From: ASV31 sp965229765
GTDB taxonomy: Bacteria > Pseudomonadota > Alphaproteobacteria > Rhodobacterales > Rhodobacteraceae
Reading direction: 5' to 3'
DNA length: 64,000 bases
Assembly (NCBI GenBank): GCA_965229765.1
Contig: CBDDJT010000003.1
Span: forward strand, 806,001-870,000
Both the position numbers and the translations under genes were made by a program. Under the pieces are notes generated by a model. The model worked only from the letters and a program-made list of their open reading frames with translations, made no database searches and had not been told where the DNA came from. Positions 7,607-16,708 of this stretch are shown in pieces. Numbering within the stretch: the first letter of the stretch is position 1; the number at the start of each line of letters is the position of its first letter.

Positions 7607-9769
7607 ATGGGCAAACGATCGGCGACAGGCTCGTTCGAGATTGCAGCGCGCGGCATGTCGGCCCTTCTGGTCGGGCTGATGACGGTCAGCTTCACAATCG
7701 CCTTCACTGCGATGATCTACAGCGGACCGCTGGCCCCGTATGTGGCGCAGGGTCTCGCGCACGGATTGCTTGGCACCTTGGCATCGGTGCTCATCGGTAC
7801 GTTCCTCATGTCCTACAAGGGCGCCGTCATGCGGGCACAAGATCTGCCCGCGATCATGCTGTCCGGCAGTCTTGCGGCCGTGATCTCCGGACAGGCGCTC
7901 GCTCCCCATTCGATGGCGGCAACTGCCGGCGCCACCGTTGCTCTGGCCAGCCTTGCAGCAGGCGTGGGGACACTTCTTTTCGGCGTTTTCAAGCTTGGCA
8001 GCCTTGCACGGTTCATACCGCACCCTGTTATCGGCGGATTTCTGGCGGCGACAGGGTATCTGATGGTCATGGCCGCGGTCGGCATGTGCCTTCGCGAAAG
8101 TTTCGACATCGGGCACCCTGCTGCCGCGGCATCGCCAGAGGCATTGAGCCGATGGGCGCCATGGGTGCTTGCCGGCCTTGCACTGTCTTTGGCAAGCCGC
8201 AAGACATCATCGAAGACGATACTGCCCACAACGATCACCGCGCTCTTTGTTCTGTTCTACCTGTTCTTGTATCTTATGGACGTTTCCCTTGCGGAGGCGG
8301 CGGATGCGGGGCTGCTTCTGGGGCCTTTCGGCTCGACGACCTTCCTCGGGGAAGTGAACACGCGGATGCTGCTCGACGCGGACTGGAGCGTGATCCTCGC
8401 GCAGTTGCCTATCCTCCCCGCAGTCATGGCGATGACAGTTCTCGGAACGATGCTGGGCGGCAGCGGGCTAGAAACGATCCTGGGACGCGACTTTCACATG
8501 GAACAGGATATGCGCGGCACCGGGATCGCCAATATCGGTGCGGGACTGGCCGGGGGCATCGCGACATTCCACGCGATGTCCGAACCGACACTGGCGCACA
8601 AGATGGGTGTAATGGGGCGGCTGGCTCCACTGTCGGCCGCAGCCGTAGCGGCCAGCACCATCTTCCTTGGCGCAGGCGTGCTTGAACTGATGCCGGTTGG
8701 TGTCTTCGCCGCGCTTGTCGCCTATCTCGGGTTCGACATGCTGTTCACCTGGCTTTGGGACAGCCGGAAGAAGCTTAAGACGTCGGACTATCTGCTCATC
8801 GTGTGCATTCTTGCCGTCGCGGTGTTTTATGGATTCCTCGTGGCATTGGTGGTCGGCTTCATGTCAGCCGCCGTGCTGTTTCTTGTGACCTATGCCCGGA
8901 TCGACGTCGTCCGGCTTCGAAGTAGCGCGGGAGAATACCGCAGCCGCGTCGAGCGATCCATCGAGAACCAGGCCTTTCTCTCGGTCAAGGGAAAGAACGT
9001 CATTATCCGCGGGCTCGACGGCTTCCTTTTCTTTGGAACGGCAAGTGCCCTGCGAAACGAAGTCCAGACGCTGCTGGAGGCAACGCCGCCCCCCGAACGG
9101 ATTATCCTCGATTTCGCCAGAGTGTCCGGCATCGATGCATCGGCAATGCAGTCTCTCGCGAAGATCGCCACCGATTGCACCACGCGTGGCGTTGCGCTTG
9201 ATTGCACCGGAATGGCGCCTGAAGACGCGGCGCAACTGCGCGCGGTCTGTGCTCCGGGCACGGTCCCGGCCCTGCCCGGCACTCTGGACAACGCACTTGA
9301 GTGCGCCGAGTCAAGGTTTCTTGCCGACCGCCCCGACCCGGTGGAGTCCGAAGAGACCCGCCTTATCCTTTCCGAACTGGAACGGCTGGCCGCCAGCGGG
9401 AACAGAGCTGTAACGTGGATGGAATGCCCGGCGGGAACACAGCTTATCAAGAGTGGCGACAAAGATCGCGATCTCTACCTTCTGCGGGAAGGGCTGCTTC
9501 GGGCCGAGATCGCCCGCCCAGACGGAAAGCACCTGCGTGTCGCCGCGTTCCGCCCCGGCGCCATCATCGGAGAACTTGCGCATTACGCGGACCTGCCACG
9601 CACTGCGGACATCGTGTGCGACGTGGCTTCGCGCCTGTTGAAGGTCGACATAGAAGAACTCGCCCTGTCCGATCCCGGGCTTGCAGGTCGCGTGCACGAT
9701 CAGGTCGCCCGCGTCCTGGCGCGACGCGTCGCCACCATGACCGCACTCCTCAGGCATGCAGGGATCTGA
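7607..9769 (+). CDS. SulP-type anion transporter with STAS and cyclic-nucleotide-binding domains
   Basis: Inner-membrane SLC26/SulP transporter of 720 residues with an extended cytoplasmic tail. The membrane part spans about residues 15-430. A STAS domain occupies about 463-560 (FFGTASALRNEVQ, then DFARVSGIDASAMQSLAKI). A third domain at about 600-718 is a CRP-type cNMP-binding fold: its phosphate-binding cassette reads GELAHYADLPRTA, keeping the Gly-Glu pair and the Arg-Thr-Ala that bind the cyclic phosphate. This suggests transport gated by cAMP or cGMP, which is inference. The transported ion may be sulfate, bicarbonate or a dicarboxylate. Start ATG at 7607. The gene converges on pntB across a palindromic terminator. 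Confidence 0.85.
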   Translation: MGKRSATGSFEIAARGMSALLVGLMTVSFTIAFTAMIYSGPLAPYVAQGLAHGLLGTLASVLIGTFLMSYKGAVMRAQDLPAIMLSGSLAAVISGQALAPHSMAATAGATVALASLAAGVGTLLFGVFKLGSLARFIPHPVIGGFLAATGYLMVMAAVGMCLRESFDIGHPAAAASPEALSRWAPWVLAGLALSLASRKTSSKTILPTTITALFVLFYLFLYLMDVSLAEAADAGLLLGPFGSTTFLGEVNTRMLLDADWSVILAQLPILPAVMAMTVLGTMLGGSGLETILGRDFHMEQDMRGTGIANIGAGLAGGIATFHAMSEPTLAHKMGVMGRLAPLSAAAVAASTIFLGAGVLELMPVGVFAALVAYLGFDMLFTWLWDSRKKLKTSDYLLIVCILAVAVFYGFLVALVVGFMSAAVLFLVTYARIDVVRLRSSAGEYRSRVERSIENQAFLSVKGKNVIIRGLDGFLFFGTASALRNEVQTLLEATPPPERIILDFARVSGIDASAMQSLAKIATDCTTRGVALDCTGMAPEDAAQLRAVCAPGTVPALPGTLDNALECAESRFLADRPDPVESEETRLILSELERLAASGNRAVTWMECPAGTQLIKSGDKDRDLYLLREGLLRAEIARPDGKHLRVAAFRPGAIIGELAHYADLPRTADIVCDVASRLLKVDIEELALSDPGLAGRVHDQVARVLARRVATMTALLRHAGI

Positions 9770-9777
9770 AGAAGAAA

Positions 9778-9799
9778 AAGGGCGCCCATGGGCGCCCTT
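9778..9799 (-). terminator. Rho-independent terminator of pntAB (perfect palindrome)
   Basis: A perfect 22-base palindrome lies between the convergent SulP and pntB stops. Read on the minus strand it is followed by a T-rich run (TTTTTCTTCTT), the normal layout for an intrinsic terminator of pntAB. On the plus strand the following bases are less T-rich, so it would work mainly for pntB with some effect on the SulP transcript. Confidence 0.8.
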
Positions 9800-9826
9800 C
9801 TCGGTCTTCCAGCTTCTCTTGGGACG

Positions 9827-11260
9827 TCAGTCGATTTTCGGCAGCAGGCTGTCGATCGATGCCTTGGCGTCACCGTAGAACATGCGCGTGTTCTCCTTGA
9901 AGAACAGCGGGTTCTCGATGCCCGAATAGCCTGTGCCTTGCCCGCGCTTTGACACGAAGACCTGCTTGGCCTTCCAGCATTCCAGAACCGGCATCCCGGC
10001 GATGGGGCTGTTGGGGTCGTCCTGGGCGGCGGGGTTCACGATGTCGTTCGAGCCGATGACGATCGCGACATCGGTGGTTGGGAAGTCCTCGTTGATCTCG
10101 TCCATCTCCAGCACGATATCATAGGGCACCCTGGCCTCTGCCAACAGCACGTTCATGTGGCCCGGCAGACGCCCGGCCACCGGGTGAATGGCAAAGCGCA
10201 CGGTCTTGCCCTTTGCGCGCAGCTTGCGCGTCAACTCGCTGACCGACTGCTGCGCCTGTGCCACCGCCATGCCGTAGCCCGGAATGATGATGACCGAGTC
10301 TGCATCGTTCAGCGCGGCTGCAACGCCATCGGAATCGATGGCGATCTGTTCCCCCTCGATCGCCGCCGCCGGGCCCTGCGGGCCGCCGAAGCCGCCGAGG
10401 ATCACACTGACGAAGTGGCGGTTCATCGCCTTGCACATGATGTAGGACAGGATCGCACCGGACGATCCCACCAGCGCGCCCGTGACGATCAGTAGATCGT
10501 TGCCAAGGCTGAAGCCGATCGCGGCCGCCGCCCAGCCAGAGTAGCTGTTCAGCATCGAAACCACGACCGGCATGTCCGCGCCGCCGATACCCATGATCAG
10601 GTGGTAGCCGATGAACAGTGCAGCCGCCGTCATGATGACAAGCGGCAGGATGCCGCCGGTGTTGAAATACCAGATCAGGCAGAGCACCGAGATCGCCGCC
10701 GCGGCCGCGTTCAGCATGTGCCCGCCGGGCAGTTTGGTCGCGGCGGACGTCACCTTGCCCGCCAGCTTGCCGTAAGCGATGACCGACCCCGTAAAGGTGA
10801 TCGCGCCGATGAATACGCCAAGGAACAGCTCGACCCGCAGGATGGCGATCTCGACGCCTGTCTTCTTGGACAGAAGCGCGGCAAAACCTTCGAGCGCCGC
10901 CTTTCCAGCCTCGTCCATGGCCATGACGCGGGCAAGTTCGATATGCGCGTTGAACCCCACGAACACGGCGGCAAGGCCCACCAGCGAGTGCATCGCGGCC
11001 ACCAGTTCCGGCATCTGGGTCATCTGCACACGCGTCGCCAGCTGGTAGCCGATCAGCCCGCCAGCGGCGATCAGCACAAGCGACAGGAACCAGTAGCCGG
11101 AGCCGGGCCCGGCGAGCGTTGCGAATACGGCCAGGGCCATGCCGACGATGCCGTACCACACCGCGCGCTTCGCGCTTTCCTGTCCCGACAGGCCGCCGAG
11201 CGCGAGGATGAAGAGGACAGCCGCGACGACGTAGGCGGCAGTTGTGAATCCGAGTTCCAT
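9827..11260 (-). CDS. pntB: NAD(P) transhydrogenase beta subunit
   Basis: Beta subunit of the proton-translocating transhydrogenase, 477 residues. The N-terminal half has about nine membrane helices (domain II). The C-terminal cytoplasmic domain III binds NADP(H): the fingerprint is IIPGYGMAVAQAQ, followed by RFAIHPVAGRLPGHMNVLLA, and the terminal region holds VAIVIGSNDIVNPAAQ and GTGYSGIENPLFF. The complex uses the proton-motive force to reduce NADP+ with NADH, feeding biosynthesis and redox defence. It is transcribed directly after pntA with 13 bases between them, and its start ATG has the Shine-Dalgarno GGAG. A terminator follows. Confidence 0.97.
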   Translation of the reverse strand: MELGFTTAAYVVAAVLFILALGGLSGQESAKRAVWYGIVGMALAVFATLAGPGSGYWFLSLVLIAAGGLIGYQLATRVQMTQMPELVAAMHSLVGLAAVFVGFNAHIELARVMAMDEAGKAALEGFAALLSKKTGVEIAILRVELFLGVFIGAITFTGSVIAYGKLAGKVTSAATKLPGGHMLNAAAAAISVLCLIWYFNTGGILPLVIMTAAALFIGYHLIMGIGGADMPVVVSMLNSYSGWAAAAIGFSLGNDLLIVTGALVGSSGAILSYIMCKAMNRHFVSVILGGFGGPQGPAAAIEGEQIAIDSDGVAAALNDADSVIIIPGYGMAVAQAQQSVSELTRKLRAKGKTVRFAIHPVAGRLPGHMNVLLAEARVPYDIVLEMDEINEDFPTTDVAIVIGSNDIVNPAAQDDPNSPIAGMPVLECWKAKQVFVSKRGQGTGYSGIENPLFFKENTRMFYGDAKASIDSLLPKID

Positions 11261-11273
11261 TGTCCTCTGCTCC

Positions 11274-12845
11274 TTACGATTTCTGGAACATGGCGAGCAT
11301 GCGCCGTGTCACAAGGAAGCCACCGAAGATGTTCACGCCGGCCATGAAGACCGAAACCGCAGCCAGAAGGATCACGAGGTAGGACCCCGACCCGATCTGC
11401 AAAAGCGCACCCAGGATGATGATCGAGGAGATGGCATTGGTGATGGCCATCAGCGGCGTGTGCAGCGAATGCGCGACGTTCCAGATCACCTGGAAGCCAA
11501 CGAAGACGGCCAGAACGAACACGATGAAGTGCTGCATGAAGCTGGCCGGTGCCACCAGGCCGACGGCCAGCAGCAGCACGGCGCCCACGCCGATAAGCGT
11601 AACCTGACGCTTCGTCTCGGACTTGAAGGTCGCGACTTCCTGCGCTCTCTTCTCCTCGGGCGTCAATTCCTTCGGCTTCTCCCTTTTCGGGGCAGAGGCA
11701 ATCGCCTGCACCTTGGGCGGCGGCGGCGGGAACGTGATCTCGCCCGAATGTGCCACGGTCGCGCCGCGGATCACGTCGTCTTCCATGTTGTGCGCGATGA
11801 CGCCGTCCTTGCCGGGCGTCAGGTCGGTCATCATGTGACGGATGTTCGTGGCGTACAGCGTGGAGCTTTGTGTCGCCATCCGGCTGGGAAAATCGGTGTA
11901 GCCGACGATCGTCACACCGTTGTCGGAAACGATCTTCTCGTCCGCCTTGGTCAGTTCACAGTTGCCGCCCCGCTCGGCCGCGAGGTCGATGATCACCGAC
12001 CCGGGCTTCATCGCCTCGACCATGTCCCTGGTCCACAGCACGGGTGCCGGGCGGTTCGGGATCAGCGCCGTGGTGATGACGATGTCGATGTCGGGTGCAA
12101 GCTCGCGGAACTTCGCCAGCTGCTTTTCCTGAAATTCCGGGCTCGACGGGGCCGCGTAGCCGCCGGTCGCGCCGCTGTCCTGGCTGTTCTCGAAGTCGAG
12201 AAAGACGAACTCCGCGCCCATCGATTCGATCTGTTCCGCCACTTCGGGACGCACGTCGAAGGCATAGGTGATTGCACCCAGCGAAGTCGCCGTGCCGATC
12301 GCGGCCAGACCCGCGACGCCCGCACCGACCACCAGCACCTTGGCCGGCGGCACCTTGCCGGCCGCCGTCACCTGCCCGGTGAAGAAGCGGCCAAAATTGT
12401 TGCCGGCCTCGATCACGGCGCGATACCCGGCGATGTTGGCCATCGAAGAAAGCGCGTCCATCTTCTGTGCCCGGCTGATGCGCGGCACCATGTCCATGGC
12501 GATGACGCTTGCGGACTTCGATCTGCAAAGCTCAAGCAGCGCCTCGTTCGAAGCCGGGTAGAAGAACGAAATCAAGGTCTTGTCAGCCGTCAGACGTTTG
12601 GCCTCCGCCTCCGAAGGCGGACGCACCTTGGCGATCACGTCCGCGTTCTTCCAAAGCGTCGCCGCGGTCTTCAGGACCTTGACGCCGGCCGCCTCGTAGG
12701 CCGCGTCGGTAAAACCTGCGGCAAGACCGGCACCGGCCTCGATCAGGCACTCGTGGCCCAGCTTCTGCAACTGAAGGGCGCTGTCCGGCGTCATCGCAAC
12801 GCGCGCCTCGCCCTCGAAGATCTCCTTCGGTGTTCCGATCTTCAC
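11274..12845 (-). CDS. pntA: NAD(P) transhydrogenase alpha subunit
   Basis: Alpha subunit of transhydrogenase, 523 residues, in the fused form with the soluble NAD(H)-binding domain I (about residues 1-380) and C-terminal membrane helices (about 410-515) in one chain. The start reads KIGTPKEIFEGEARVAMTPD, the alanine-dehydrogenase/PNT N-terminal signature; the Rossmann region is VLVVGAGVAGLAAIGTATSLG. A proline-rich linker (FPPPPPKVQ) joins the parts. The start is GTG at 12845 with GAGGGGAC upstream as ribosome-binding site. An inverted repeat 27 bases upstream of the start may be an operator for the pntAB operon. Confidence 0.96.
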   Translation of the reverse strand: MKIGTPKEIFEGEARVAMTPDSALQLQKLGHECLIEAGAGLAAGFTDAAYEAAGVKVLKTAATLWKNADVIAKVRPPSEAEAKRLTADKTLISFFYPASNEALLELCRSKSASVIAMDMVPRISRAQKMDALSSMANIAGYRAVIEAGNNFGRFFTGQVTAAGKVPPAKVLVVGAGVAGLAAIGTATSLGAITYAFDVRPEVAEQIESMGAEFVFLDFENSQDSGATGGYAAPSSPEFQEKQLAKFRELAPDIDIVITTALIPNRPAPVLWTRDMVEAMKPGSVIIDLAAERGGNCELTKADEKIVSDNGVTIVGYTDFPSRMATQSSTLYATNIRHMMTDLTPGKDGVIAHNMEDDVIRGATVAHSGEITFPPPPPKVQAIASAPKREKPKELTPEEKRAQEVATFKSETKRQVTLIGVGAVLLLAVGLVAPASFMQHFIVFVLAVFVGFQVIWNVAHSLHTPLMAITNAISSIIILGALLQIGSGSYLVILLAAVSVFMAGVNIFGGFLVTRRMLAMFQKS

Positions 12846-12871
12846 CTTTTCGTCCCCTCTCGGTGGCTTTG

Positions 12872-12890
12872 TGACCCAAAAGATGGGTCA
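12872..12890 (-). promoter_or_regulatory. Inverted repeat upstream of pntA
   Basis: TGACCCA at 12872-12878 and TGGGTCA at 12884-12890 form a perfect 7-bp inverted repeat with a 5-base spacer, 27 bases upstream of the pntA start. The size and position fit an operator for a dimeric regulator or a short 5'-UTR hairpin. No regulator can be named. Confidence 0.4.
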
Positions 12891-12970
12891 TTCCGGGCGC
12901 GAGTCTACTAAACCGTGGCCATCGTCATAACAAGCGCCGAGGCGCAAGAATCTTTCGCGACAGCGATGGA

Positions 12971-13420
12971 TCAGAGCCAACGGCGGGTCACCGCGGCCCA
13001 GTCTTCGTACGCCTCGCCGAATGCCGACCTTAGCCTGGCTTCCTCCGCGCGGATGAAACGCGTGTCGATAAGCCAGATGAAAACCGGCACGAGAAGAAGT
13101 GCCAGAACGGCGTCCCAGCGCAGGATGAAACCCGCAAGCAAAAGGGCGTCCCCAAGATAGATTGGATTGCGTGACAGGCGAAAGACACCGCCAGTCACCA
13201 GGGCTGCCGGGTCTCGGTGCGGAATCACGGTGGTGCGAGCAGCGATCATGGTGGCTGCCGCCGCTGCCATCAGCAACAGGCCCGCAGCAATGAAAAGCGC
13301 ACCGGTCCAGCCGGCCCATGCGCCACCGAAATCCGGCTCCGGTATTGCTCGCCCGACCGCCCAGGCGACCGCAAGTGTCAGGGCAAGCCAGAGCGGCGGA
13401 AGATCGATCCAGGTGCGCAT
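12971..13420 (-). CDS. Isoprenylcysteine carboxyl methyltransferase-like membrane protein
   Basis: Small integral membrane protein of 149 residues with four to five predicted helices. The C-terminal half carries the ICMT/PEMT-type SAM-binding signature: GGVFRLSRNPIYLGDALLLA, then the acidic and aromatic end EEARLRSAFGEAYEDW. Members of this family methylate lipids or carboxyl groups at the membrane, but bacterial members mostly lack a known substrate. The start ATG at 13420 gives the typical short N-terminal helix. It is divergent from the SDR gene, with 105 bases between the starts. It is probably unrelated to pntA downstream, which has its own upstream region. Confidence 0.78.
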   Translation of the reverse strand: MRTWIDLPPLWLALTLAVAWAVGRAIPEPDFGGAWAGWTGALFIAAGLLLMAAAAATMIAARTTVIPHRDPAALVTGGVFRLSRNPIYLGDALLLAGFILRWDAVLALLLVPVFIWLIDTRFIRAEEARLRSAFGEAYEDWAAVTRRWL

Positions 13421-13525
13421 CTCTCGTCAATAGCGTCACACCGCCCGCGCGCAAGGCCCTTCGAGCCTGTCCGCTTGCCACGGACGAAGGACCGACTACG
13501 GTGTCGAAACAGCGGGAGGCAAGAC

Positions 13526-14278
13526 ATGCAGGGCAAACACGCACTGGTGACAGGTGGCGGGACCGGGATCGGTCTTGCGATCGCTCGGGCGCTGGCAGAG
13601 GCCGGCGCCGAGGTGACAATCACGGGGCGGCGCGCCAGCGTTCTGCGCGATGCGGCGGCGCAGACCCAAAGACTGCACCCTGTCGTCATGGATGTGGCGG
13701 ACGAGGCAAACGTGATCGACGGCTTCGCGGTTGCCGTGGCCGCGCGCGGCCCGGTCGCAATCCATGTCGCAAATGCCGGCGTTGCCGAAGGACGGGCCCT
13801 GCACAAGACTGACCTGGAATTCTGGCGCTGGATGATGGCCACCAACCTAGACGGGGCGTTTCTCACGATCCGCGAGGCATTGAAGACCATGCGCGCACTG
13901 GACTGGGGACGGGTCATCGCGGTGTCCTCCATTGCCGGTGTGAAGGGGCTAAGGGGCGGACCCGCCTACTCTGCGTCCAAGCACGGCATGGTCGGGCTGA
14001 TCCGGTCGCTTGCAGCGGATTACGCCGGCAAGGGGCTCACCTTCAATGCGCTTTGCCCGGCCTATGTCGCGACCGAGATCATCGATCGGAACGTCGTGTC
14101 GATCATGGAACGGACCGGTATGGACGAGGACGAGGCGATGAAACTGATGGTGGGTGTCAACCCGCACGGCCGCCTGATAGAGCCTCAGGAAGTCGCCGCT
14201 GCCGCAGTCTGGCTGTGCGGAACGGGATCGGACAGTGTCAACGGTCAGGCGATCCAGATTGCAGGCGGCGAAGTTTGA
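13526..14278 (+). CDS. Short-chain dehydrogenase/reductase
   Basis: Classical SDR oxidoreductase of 250 residues. The cofactor-binding motif is TGGGTGIGLAIA (residues about 9-20), the structural motif is ANAG, the catalytic serine lies in AVSSIAGVKG, and the active site is YSASK. The C-terminus SVNGQAIQIAGGEV is typical. It resembles 3-hydroxybutyrate dehydrogenases and 3-oxoacyl reductases; the substrate is not predictable. The frame is open back to 13217, but the ATG at 13526 with GGGAGG upstream is the natural start. Kynureninase begins 46 bases downstream, so the two are probably cotranscribed, which suggests a role in aromatic or hydroxy-acid catabolism (inference). Confidence 0.88.
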   Translation: MQGKHALVTGGGTGIGLAIARALAEAGAEVTITGRRASVLRDAAAQTQRLHPVVMDVADEANVIDGFAVAVAARGPVAIHVANAGVAEGRALHKTDLEFWRWMMATNLDGAFLTIREALKTMRALDWGRVIAVSSIAGVKGLRGGPAYSASKHGMVGLIRSLAADYAGKGLTFNALCPAYVATEIIDRNVVSIMERTGMDEDEAMKLMVGVNPHGRLIEPQEVAAAAVWLCGTGSDSVNGQAIQIAGGEV

Positions 14279-14324
14279 CGCCTTTGTGTGTGCATTCGAT
14301 GGCGCACCCCTCTTGGAGAAAAGA

Positions 14325-15518
14325 ATGACCGATTTCGATGCGACGCGCGCCATGTTTCACCTGCCCGAAGGCGTGACCTACCTCGATGGCAATTCGTTGG
14401 GTCCCCTGCCACTCGCAGCGCGCGATCGCGTGGCCGGAGCAGTGACCGACGAGTGGGGCTCGATGCTGATCACCGGCTGGAACAAGGCCGGATGGATGGC
14501 CATGCCTGCACGCCTCGGCGACAGGGTTGGCGGACTGATAGGGGCAGCCCCGGGAACGACGGTGATCGGCGACACGCTGTCGATCAAGGTGTTCCAGGCC
14601 TTGGCGGCGGCGATCGCAAAGCGCCCTGACCGCCATGTGATCCTGTCCGACACCGGCAACTTTCCAACCGACCTTTATATGGCCGAGGGCCTGATTCAGA
14701 CACTCGGGCGGGGCCATCAGTTGAAAACGGTGCCCCCAGAGGAAGTGGCCGATCATATCGACGACAGCGTTGCCGCCGTCATGCTGACAGAGGTCGACTA
14801 TCGAACCGGACGGCGGCACGACATGAAGGCCTTGACCGGGATCGCCCATGACGCCGGGGCGCTGATGATCTGGGACCTCGCGCATTCCGCCGGCGCATTT
14901 CCGGTGGACGTCGCGGGGTGCAACGCCGACTTCGCCGTCGGCTGCACCTACAAGTTCCTGAACGCGGGCCCCGGGGCACCGGCCTTCATCTACGTGCGTC
15001 CAGACCATGCCGAAGGACTCCGGCCTGCGCTTGCAGGATGGCTTGGGCACGAAGCCCCGTTCGCCTTCGACCCGGACTATCGGCCGGGCCGTGGGATCGA
15101 GCGGATGCGGGTCGGAACACCACCAGTGCTTCAGATGGCAGCTCTGGACGCGGCGCTCGATGTGTTCGACGCGGCAGACCTTGCCGACATACGCCGACGC
15201 TCGGTCGAACTGTCAGAGCTTCTCATTGCCGAAGTCGAACGGCGCTGCCCCGAATTGGCGCTGGTGTCGCCGCGGGACGCGGCGCAAAGGGGCAGCCAGG
15301 TGTCCTTCAGGTTTCATGAGGGATTTGCCGCCATGCAGGCGCTGATAGCGCGTGGCGTGATTGGCGATTTCCGCGCGCCGGACATCATGCGCTTTGGAAT
15401 CACCCCGCTTTACTTGTCAGATGCCGACATTCTTCGCGCTGCCAGCATCATCGAAGAGGTCATGAATGGCGCACTCTGGGACCGTGCGGAATATCGCGTA
15501 CGGGGCGCCGTGACCTGA
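14325..15518 (+). CDS. kynU: Kynureninase
   Basis: PLP-dependent hydrolase of 397 residues that cleaves kynurenine to anthranilate and alanine, or 3-hydroxykynurenine to 3-hydroxyanthranilate, in tryptophan degradation. Diagnostic stretches are YLDGNSLGPLP near the start, DLAHSAGAFPVDV in the cofactor region, and CTYKFLNAGPGAPAF, whose lysine forms the PLP Schiff base. Length matches bacterial KynU. The ATG at 14325 follows an AGAAAAG-type site. Kynurenine formamidase and tryptophan dioxygenase genes are not in the window; the upstream SDR is the only likely operon partner. Confidence 0.93.
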   Translation: MTDFDATRAMFHLPEGVTYLDGNSLGPLPLAARDRVAGAVTDEWGSMLITGWNKAGWMAMPARLGDRVGGLIGAAPGTTVIGDTLSIKVFQALAAAIAKRPDRHVILSDTGNFPTDLYMAEGLIQTLGRGHQLKTVPPEEVADHIDDSVAAVMLTEVDYRTGRRHDMKALTGIAHDAGALMIWDLAHSAGAFPVDVAGCNADFAVGCTYKFLNAGPGAPAFIYVRPDHAEGLRPALAGWLGHEAPFAFDPDYRPGRGIERMRVGTPPVLQMAALDAALDVFDAADLADIRRRSVELSELLIAEVERRCPELALVSPRDAAQRGSQVSFRFHEGFAAMQALIARGVIGDFRAPDIMRFGITPLYLSDADILRAASIIEEVMNGALWDRAEYRVRGAVT

Positions 15519-15802
15519 ACTGCCCGGCCTGGACGCAGCACCAACTGTAATGCGGGCGAAAAGCCGCCGTCTTGCCGGTGGCGTTGAACGCCGGTTGCGG
15601 GCCTGGGCCTGCTCTTGCGGTATCGTTGAATGGTGGCGCCGCCGCTGGCACGAAACCGTCGCCATCCGTTCACATACGGACCCGCAATTACAGATGAAAC
15701 CCCGCACGCCATTGCGGATCTTTGTCAGCGAAGAGACCCGCATCGCTCATGGCCTATGGGTAAAGTGCATAATCCGGCCCTGCGCGACCGCGCCGGCTAC
15801 GT

Positions 15803-16582
15803 TCAGGCGCTCTTGAGCATCGGCTGCGGCCGGCGGACTTTGGCCCAGCTGCGCACCGCGTCGCCGAATGCTGTGAACAGGCGCCTCGAAACGGGGTCGT
15901 TGGGCGCATTGAATTCGGGATGCCATTGCACGGAAAGCGTGAAGCCCGGAGCATTGCGGACATAAAGCGCCTCGGGCGTCCCGTCGTCGGCCCACCCGTC
16001 GATCACGATCCGGTCTCCGGGTTCCAGAACGCCCTGACCATGAAGCGTGTTGGTCTTCACCTCGGCCGCCCCCAACAGGGTGGCGAACACACCGCCTTCG
16101 GCAAATGTCACGCGCTGGCGCAATTCGAAGATCTGTTCAATCGTGCCATTCGGAGGCATCCGATGATTGAACCGGCCGGGGATCTCTCTGATCTCTGGAT
16201 GCAGCGTGCCGCCATATGCGACGTTGACCTCCTGAAATCCGCGGCAAATCCCGAAATAGGGCTGGCCCCGCTCGGTCAGGGCACGGATCAGGGGCAGCGT
16301 GATACGGTCCCTTGCGCGATCAAAGGTGCCATGTTTCTCGGTCGGCTCGTGGCCGTATTCCTCGGGATGAACATTCGGTCGCCCGCCTGTGAAAACGAAC
16401 CCGTCGTAATGATCCATCAGATCGTTGATATCGACCAGATCCGGGTCAGTCGGAACGATGGCCGGAACGGCATCTGACACAAGCGACACCGCCTCGGAAC
16501 AATGATACCCACCGGCATGAACGCGGTAAGTGTCAGTTATCATGTGCAGGTTACCGATGATCCCGACGATGGGGCGCGGCAT
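15803..16582 (-). CDS. Gamma-glutamyl-gamma-aminobutyrate hydrolase-like class-I amidotransferase (peptidase C26)
   Basis: Cytoplasmic amidohydrolase of 259 residues in the PuuD/peptidase C26 family. The catalytic triad is visible: Cys113 in GICRGFQEVN, and His221 and Glu223 in QWHPEF. The oxyanion-type glycine region is FTGGRPNVHP. Family members hydrolyse gamma-glutamyl bonds, for example gamma-glutamyl-GABA in putrescine breakdown. No other Puu gene is nearby, so the substrate is uncertain; an ornithine/lysine decarboxylase lies 42 kb away. ATG at 16582. It lies downstream of glcG and glcB on the same strand, with 126 bases between it and glcG. Confidence 0.86.
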   Translation of the reverse strand: MPRPIVGIIGNLHMITDTYRVHAGGYHCSEAVSLVSDAVPAIVPTDPDLVDINDLMDHYDGFVFTGGRPNVHPEEYGHEPTEKHGTFDRARDRITLPLIRALTERGQPYFGICRGFQEVNVAYGGTLHPEIREIPGRFNHRMPPNGTIEQIFELRQRVTFAEGGVFATLLGAAEVKTNTLHGQGVLEPGDRIVIDGWADDGTPEALYVRNAPGFTLSVQWHPEFNAPNDPVSRRLFTAFGDAVRSWAKVRRPQPMLKSA

Positions 16583-16708
16583 GGCTGGTCCCTTGGCTCA
16601 AGCGTTTACGGGGTTACCATATAGCGGCGCGCACCGGGATGCGAGCCGATTGGTCCGCCGGCGCCCTTTCCCGGGGCAAATGCCCGAAAAACCGGCAGGA
16701 TCGCGCAC

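Noticed and set aside
11244..12911. Plus-strand frame of 555 codons opposite pntA
   Set aside because: Antisense shadow of pntA, composed of low-complexity histidine- and arginine-rich sequence.
15519..15802. Gap of 284 bases between kynureninase and the amidotransferase-like gene, with a 13-base palindrome near 15580-15592
   Set aside because: No convincing gene, tRNA or terminator; the palindrome GGCGTTGAACGCC alone is too little to call an operator.
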